Below, one piece after another: positions 59,074 to 64,000 of a stretch of DNA of 64,000 nucleotides. How positions within the stretch are numbered: position 1 is the first letter of the stretch; each line of letters begins with the position of its first letter. A program made the translations under genes and the position numbers. The DNA comes from Apostichopus japonicus. Taxonomy: Eukaryota > Echinodermata > Holothuroidea > Aspidochirotida > Stichopodidae. The DNA lies in NCBI RefSeq assembly GCF_037975245.1, contig NC_092561.1, forward strand, positions 10,663,001 through 10,727,000, read 5' to 3'. The notes beneath the pieces are model-generated. The model did not search any database. It was not told the DNA's origin and saw only the letters and a program-made list of their open reading frames with translations.

Positions 59074-60404
59074 CTGTGTGTGGAGAAATAAATCGATAAA
59101 TGGTTTCCATCGAAGAGAAAAATTAAGAAAAAACAACATTTCACTAATCAAACCAATGTCCCTTTACCACAAACCTTGCTGAAAATATGTTCAAATTTTC
59201 TGACTCTGTAAACCTGTATATTTCTCATTTGATCTTGTCTGAACAGCAATTTTTATTTACAAAACAACTTAAAACAAGAACTACTGGAATAACACCTTCC
59301 ACAGTCTTCTCTTAACCCCCCCCCCACCTCTCACACACTGACCAATCCCCCCTCAATTAAAATAATGATGAACAGCAACTCCCACCAAATCACCACTGAC
59401 AACCAACAAACTTCCCATTTTCATTCTAGTTCCATGAGTGCAATGAAACAAGTCCCCACCTGTCCCTGTTTCATTTCTCAGCCCAGTATATAGCTTATCT
59501 AATACATTGTAGTCTTCCACAGGAGCGGTAAGCCCTAGTTTACCTCTAGTCATTCTCACCAACGAAATAATGAAACTATCAAAAAGTATATCAGTGAGCC
59601 TTACTACAGTGTTTTAAGGAGTCATGACTCCAGTGAAGAATATTTCAAATAAAGTGACTGGAAAAAGATTGCAAAGTTTTGTTTTTCTCATAGATATGAT
59701 ACAGAGACTCAGGTTAGGACAATCACTGGTAATGACATGACAGACAGTGGAATGAAGTGACTCATGACTTAAAGGGTGTGTAGACTCGCGCACAAATAAA
59801 CGTCTCATGCCGATAATCTGACCTAGTTTCAAATGAGGTGTAACAGAAGTGTTAGACACCACCATCGATCCCAGAAAATACACACACAGCTTCCTACCGT
59901 CGGTAATTAGACACTAGTGTACAACCAGTACATACAGCTGCGGTCAATACCCACAGCACAGTGTATAAACGATATAGCGATGGACATTTCAGGTCCAGCT
60001 AAAGATAACAAGGTATCACATTTCATTACTGTCTGCATTTTGTAGCGACACAAACAAAACGTCACTTGCAAGCAACAGTAAGTTAACTTTTTCAGATGGC
60101 CGCACAGGGTTTGGGGCGAGTCTTCAATGCCTTTAATATGTCATGAATTAGAAGAAATTTGCTCAGATTTGTACCACAGAGACAAGTTTGTAGTTGGTAT
60201 CACCATGGAGCTATAAACTGTTTATAGCTCCATGGTATCACAAACAATTTCACTTTCTCAAATTGGCAGCTGGAACTCTGAAATACCACATCAAAGGTCA
60301 TATCAATTCTCACATACTCTTCCATTTAACAAGAGCAAGAAAACTGAAAACAGAAACAGTAGAATAACATTTTAGAATTCAAGGAAGATAAATGCTGATG
60401 ATAC
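59074..60404. other. interval between the GAS2-family gene and the last TPC exon
   Basis: It must contain the GAS2-family upstream region and the 3' side of the TPC gene, but I recognise no exon. Frames at 59353-59562 and 59614-59883 (minus) lack splice-bounded domain features. A C run lies at about 59317-59325 and a perfect short palindrome at 60202-60236. Confidence 0.45.
60202..60236. repeat. 35-bp perfect palindrome (16-bp arms, 3-bp loop)
   Basis: ACCATGGAGCTATAAA is followed by CTG and its exact inverse complement TTTATAGCTCCATGGT. It could form a very stable cruciform or RNA hairpin. It lies 168 bases 3' of the last TPC exon found. No function is assigned. Confidence 0.9.
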
Positions 60405-60494
60405 CGTAGGTCGTATAGTTTCACGATCGAGGACGTCAAAAAGCTGTTGAAAATCAGCAGCAGTGAGAGAGCTACCCATCATGGAGTCCAGCTC
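60405..60494 (-). CDS. two-pore channel (TPC2/TPC3-like), interdomain linker exon
   Basis: Acceptor AAATGCAG, then 30 codons in phase 0: ELDSMMGSSLTAADFQQLF, DVLDRETIRPT, and donor ACG|GTATCA. The S-x-LTAxDFQxLFxxLDR segment corresponds to the EF-hand-like linker between the two channel domains of TPC2-type proteins. Domain II should follow but no further exon was found before the GAS2-family gene. If the intron were retained, the frame would add ten residues (VSSAFIFLEF) and stop. Confidence 0.8.
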
Positions 60495-60693
60495 CTGCAT
60501 TTATTGAAGAAAAAGATTTTAAATTCTTCATCAGTTGATGTCTCATTAACAGAAATCAATTATATTGTGTTTACTACACTCACATAATAAAGCAGGATCA
60601 ACAAATACTAACGGATGGGCAAAGAAACTGACGACTCAAAGACCTACAAAGGCAAAGAACTAGAAAGATTCCTGGAACTCTTCCGTTCACAAC

Positions 60694-61110
60694 TATGTTT
60701 GTATATTCATGTTGTGTAAACTGTTGTATATTCATGTGTGTGTACTGTTGTATATTCATATGAGTATATACTGTTGTATATTCATGTAATTATATATTGT
60801 TGTATATTCATGTCTATATACTGTTGTATACATATCTCTGTGTGTTTATACTGTTGTATATTTATGTGTGTATATACTGTTGTATATTCATGGTGTATAC
60901 TATTATTCATATGTGTATACTGTTGTATATTCATGGTGTATACTATTATTCATATGTGTATACTGTTGTATATTCATGGTGTATACTATTATTCATATGT
61001 GTATACTGTTGTATATGCATGTATATAAACTGTTCTATATTCATATGAGTATATACTGTTGTATATTCATGTATGTATATACTGTTGTATATTCATGTAT
61101 GTATAAACTC
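60694..61110. repeat. minisatellite of TGTATA-CTGTTGTATATTCATG units
   Basis: Units of about 22-30 bp recur roughly sixteen times and continue at 61395-61475 after an interruption. The Tyr/Cys/Ile-rich frames here are repeat artefacts. It lies in the intron between the two most 3' TPC exons. Confidence 0.9.
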
Positions 61111-61394
61111 AGGTGTTCAGTTGCACTGGATTGTTTGTTTTTTTCCGGGGGGTGTTTTTGTTATTGTTTTGTTATGGTCTTATTGTCCTTTTGTATGAAA
61201 TTGTGTATTTTGCTTTGTTGTACTTTGATTTATTTTAGTATTTTTTTGTATTTTAGGGAGCGAAGCACCCCGTCAAGCCCGCAAGGGTTTTTTGTTCCGC
61301 TTCCTTCACTTCATGTATTATTCACTACTTCTTCATGTTATTTGTTATTTGTGAACGTTTAAATGCATGTTGTGAAAAACAAATAAATGAAATG
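61111..61394 (+). mobile_element. 3' end of a non-LTR retrotransposon inserted in the minisatellite
   Basis: A T-rich 3' UTR-like stretch contains GGGAGCGAAGCACCCCGTCA and ends AAAACAAATAAATGAAATG, a tandem-type retrotransposon tail with an AATAAA signal. Minisatellite units lie on both sides (to about 61110 and from 61395). A shorter AAACAAATAAATGAAAG copy of the tail is at 61479-61497. Confidence 0.55.
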
Positions 61395-61825
61395 AAATAT
61401 ACTGTTGTATATTCATGTCTGTTTATGCATGTGTGTATATACTGTTGTATATTTATGTGTGTATATACTGTTGTTGTTGAAAAACAAATAAATGAAAGCT
61501 AATTTCCAGCAAATAAGATATACCAAGGATGTAAATAGCATGGTCTCTATCTGAATCAATATTCACAATGCCAACAACTAAAAAAGGTTTCTTAAAGTTG
61601 ACATAATCCATTTACATCAACAAATAGAGAGTATTTCAGAGGAACATAACCCTCTGCTCCTCTTAACTCATCAACTGTTCTATTATCAAGCCTGGGTAGA
61701 GAGTTCAAATGATTCCCCAATCCCCCCTCACCCTCCCCCCTTCTTCTAGTGTTAAACTACTCACTGGCTACCAACCACGTTTTTGCCAAATCTTGTCGCA
61801 AATGTAATTTCCCAAGTTACCATAC

Positions 61826-61907
61826 CTGAATGATAGCTTTGCGAGCGCTTCTTTTGATCTTTGCTTGTAGAATCACAGACTTTACAACACCAGCACCAAC
61901 CGCAGCA
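61826..61907 (-). CDS. two-pore channel, linker exon
   Basis: Acceptor CATTCTCAG, then one base completing a Ser codon and 27 codons: AAVGAGVVKSVILQAKIKRS, ARKAIIQ, then donor CAG|GTATGG. Position and phase place it between the RRRLG exon and the ELDSM exon. The basic helical segment matches the cytosolic linker after domain I of TPC2-type channels, which release Ca2+/Na+ from endolysosomes. Confidence 0.8.
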
Positions 61908-62524
61908 CTGAGAATGAATAGCAAAGAACAGGAATCAGAATCAAACCAGAAGAGAAAAGCAAAATCAGTGTTATTCTTCTATTTGTAGTTTGAGGTTCAA
62001 ACCCTCCTTAAAATTTAAGGGTAGGCCTATCACCTAATATCATAATTATCAACAGAAAGTAACTCTGTGGCAAGATAGAATGCTTGTTTTACGTATATGT
62101 TTTACTATGACAAAGCATCGAATACTACGAACAAGACCACAGTTTGCTATTGAACTTTATCAATTTGTTTCCACATCTAAAATTCTTAACTTGCTTCATT
62201 TTAATTATCTACAATCACATGACACAAATCTCCTGTTTGAACAAAAAGGAGATGTCTCCTTCTTTGCTCTGAACCAATCTTCAGGGGTAAAAGCAAAAAA
62301 AACATGTCAACATTGCTCCCTGCAAACCTGAAAGTGTCCATCCGAGCTTGAATGGATAAAAAACAACAGGATGGTGTACAATCGGTTAAGTAGAAGGTGT
62401 TTTTGTTGACCATTGAGATGGTCAAAACTCTTAATGCTAAGTCCAACTAAAACTTTTAAATCCAATTAAAATCTTGATGTTTCCCATTTAATATTATAAT
62501 TGTTACAAGTTTCTATATTTGTGT

Positions 62525-62690
62525 AAAAAGTAAGTTGGCCTGACCTTTCGATCCTAGTAGGATCTTCTTCGGAGGCTGAATGACAAGTAACAGTAACAGA
62601 AGGGACAAAATACATGCACAGAATACAAACAGGTTAATGAACATGGAGAACACAAAGAGATAGATGTAAGGGGATTAGTAGACAAGTTTC
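62525..62690 (-). mobile_element. retroelement 3' end with hammerhead-like motif, copy 2
   Basis: The minus strand matches 58480-58640: TGTTACTGTTACTTGTCATT, then CCGAAGAAGATCCTACTAGG and ATCGAAAGGTCAGGCCAAC. Here the hammerhead-like core is degraded (CCGAAGA in place of CTGAAGA). It is intronic in the TPC gene. Confidence 0.45.
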
Positions 62691-62864
62691 TATATTAACA
62701 CTGTAGTAAAAGAGAATGTACTTCCTTTGTATATACTTTTGTTAAGACATTGCTTTTCAAAACACACTGCTTTCAAAACACACTGCTTTCAAAAAGATTA
62801 AAGAAGGGTAAAAATGTTGCACTTTTTAACTACGAGTATAGTTATGAGGATCAAACTTGTGTAC

Positions 62865-62965
62865 CTATATGGTTGGTTGACATAACGCCCTCCTTGCCTT
62901 CGTAGCATCTCAAAGGCAGCTTGGAAGCCCAACCTCCTCCTGAAGTAACTGGCTTGCATAGAATT
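62865..62965 (-). CDS. two-pore channel, post-S6 exon
   Basis: Acceptor TTGGTAG, then 33 codons plus two bases: NSMQASYFRRRLGFQAAFEM, LRRQGGRYVNQPY, then donor AG|GTACAC. The SxQASxFRRRLGxxAAFExL signature follows the domain I pore in TPC2/TPC3-type channels and distinguishes them from TPC1 (which has an LLLHKR-type segment). Phases join the neighbouring exons exactly. Confidence 0.9.
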
Positions 62966-63072
62966 CTACCAAAACAAAAACAAAACCAATTTACAGGGGA
63001 GCACATAACAAAACTCCTACCTATAAGAGTTGATAATAGCAGGTTGGTAGTCTAAGCTAACAGTATTGTGAC

Positions 63073-63392
63073 CAGTTGCGGAGCGTCCATACAGTCAGGG
63101 GGGCGGACTCAAATGGACTGCTGGCGCCCTTCTCAGCTTTTTACCACTTTTTACTTATTCGCTATTATTGACTTTTTATTGCGCTCTCATCTACCTATTG
63201 ACATTTGTCACATTATCTGCAAATTAGCAAGGCCCGCAAAGGATCATTTCCGGCGATCTAGGGAGTATCTTTACTCAAAAATATGTCTGTACGCTCCGGG
63301 CCAACCTGGGTGAAGCTCCGCTTAGATAGTGTCGAAAGCGCCCCTACAGACCATTCTCACCCCCCTGACCAACACCTCTAGCTCTGCCACTG
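63073..63392. mobile_element. hAT MITE, 320 bp
   Basis: The left end starts CAGTTGCGGAGC; the right end is inverted as GCTCTGCCACTG, with a further CAGGGGGG/CCCCCCTG match about 27 bases in. The 8-bp duplication ATTGTGAC is perfect (63065-63072 and 63393-63400). The right half contains, inverted, the module GCGCC-CTTAGATAG/AAAATTT-TGTACGCT also found twice in the transposon within the TRIM gene. It lies in a TPC intron. Confidence 0.9.
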
Positions 63393-63839
63393 ATTGTGAC
63401 CTGAATCAAAATGTCTCTTTTTTCTTTTAGGCTAGGGGGGAGGAGGGATTGGTTGGGAGGAGGTACATACTCATGATTTCTTACAAAGCTAAAAGAACTA
63501 TGTGGGAATCACGTTTTTCTTCAATATTACCAGACGATATTACAGAAAGTTTTATATTCCGACATGAACAAATTTTCATACCAACCAAGTGACAGGGTTA
63601 AAAATGAGAATTATTATCATCTTGTATTTGTACACATTTTGAAAAATATTGAACAAAGTACGTAATCACTGCATAAACCAAGTTGCTGGGCTTTAGCTTG
63701 TTGGGTAGTTTCACTGCAACCCTAACCTCAACCATTCTTGACTTGTTAGTGCTACCACTGTGATAATGTTTTACATCACATTTGCACACAAAACTAAAGA
63801 AGAACATAGTTTTTTAAAAATTCTTTTGGAAAAACTTAC

Positions 63840-63904
63840 AAAGAAGAAACCTCTGAACTCATTATAGATGACTGCAGTGAGCATGTTGAAGAAAAAGTAG
63901 AGTC
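63840..63904 (-). CDS. two-pore channel, end of domain I S6
   Basis: Acceptor CTTCAG, two bases completing a codon, then LYFFFNMLTAVIYNEFRGFFF and donor TTT|GTAAGT. Hydrophobic S6 followed by NxxTAVIYNxFRG is the pore-lining end of domain I in TPC channels. Upstream exons (S1-S5) lie beyond the right edge of the window, so this is the first visible exon of the gene. Confidence 0.9.
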
Positions 63905-64000
63905 CTGAAGAAAAAAGAGCAAAAAAGCAAAAAAAATCATTAAACAATCTAAACAAAGTAGGTAGATTCCATCTTGGAAGTGTCTGAACTAATGTCATCC

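Noticed and set aside
59073-60405. TPC-GAS2 fusion transcript
   Set aside because: Joining the TPC linker exon (phase 0) to the GAS2-family acceptor at 59073 meets a TGA after four codons.
60738-61362. Cys/Tyr-rich overlapping frames as a secreted or toxin-like protein
   Set aside because: They are frames of a tandem TGTATATTCATG array and a retroelement tail, with no signal peptide or gene context.

Overview
The window is eukaryotic, intron-rich, AT-rich DNA dominated by repeats. The few host genes are spliced with consensus GT/AG junctions and belong to animal families: a TRIM RING/B-box protein, a two-pore channel (TPC) and a GAS2-family calponin-homology protein. Together with L1/Tx1-like and CR1/Jockey-group retrotransposons, many hAT MITEs and tRNA-derived SINEs, this suggests a marine invertebrate. 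A deuterostome such as an echinoderm (perhaps a sea cucumber) is my guess; the phylum is inferred, not shown.

Layout. 1-16 kb is almost geneless. It holds a degenerate tRNA-like sequence, a tract reusing one 14-bp motif, a Mutator-like MITE (5394-6124), one convincing but isolated terminal coding exon (10052-10268), a palindromic MITE (12848-13077) and the first copy of a 2.6-kb repeat (13190-15800). 16.3-20.5 kb is a TRIM gene on the minus strand. Its reading frame is split by a 1955-bp TIR transposon (17191-19145) with a 6-bp target duplication; across the site the frame continues exactly if the element and one duplication copy are ignored. 20.8-31 kb has microsatellites (one apparently seeded by a retrotransposon tail), two clean hAT-like MITEs with 8-bp duplications and a broken L1/Tx1-like element (about 28300-31135).

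31.2-42 kb is a nest of insertions. Diverged tandem repeats are interrupted by a minus-strand non-LTR retrotransposon (about 41580 to 32441). Its ORF1 is split by a 4.6-kb CACTG-ended element (36772-41388) with many GACTAA/TTAGTC subterminal motifs, and that element carries a 1.37-kb TA-flanked foldback (39008-40374). 42.7-45 kb is the second copy of the 2.6-kb repeat, followed by a hAT MITE (45437-46067) and SINEs.

48.2-59.1 kb carries four phase-compatible exons of a GAS2-family gene on the minus strand. Its first intron contains a roughly 56-copy, 75-bp minisatellite (51907-56343). 60.4-63.9 kb carries four phase-compatible exons of a TPC2/TPC3-like channel on the same strand. They encode the end of domain I and the linker; no domain II exons were seen before the GAS2 gene starts. 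The TPC gene enters from beyond the right edge. Most open frames elsewhere, including the long ones in the minisatellite, look like chance frames in repeats.
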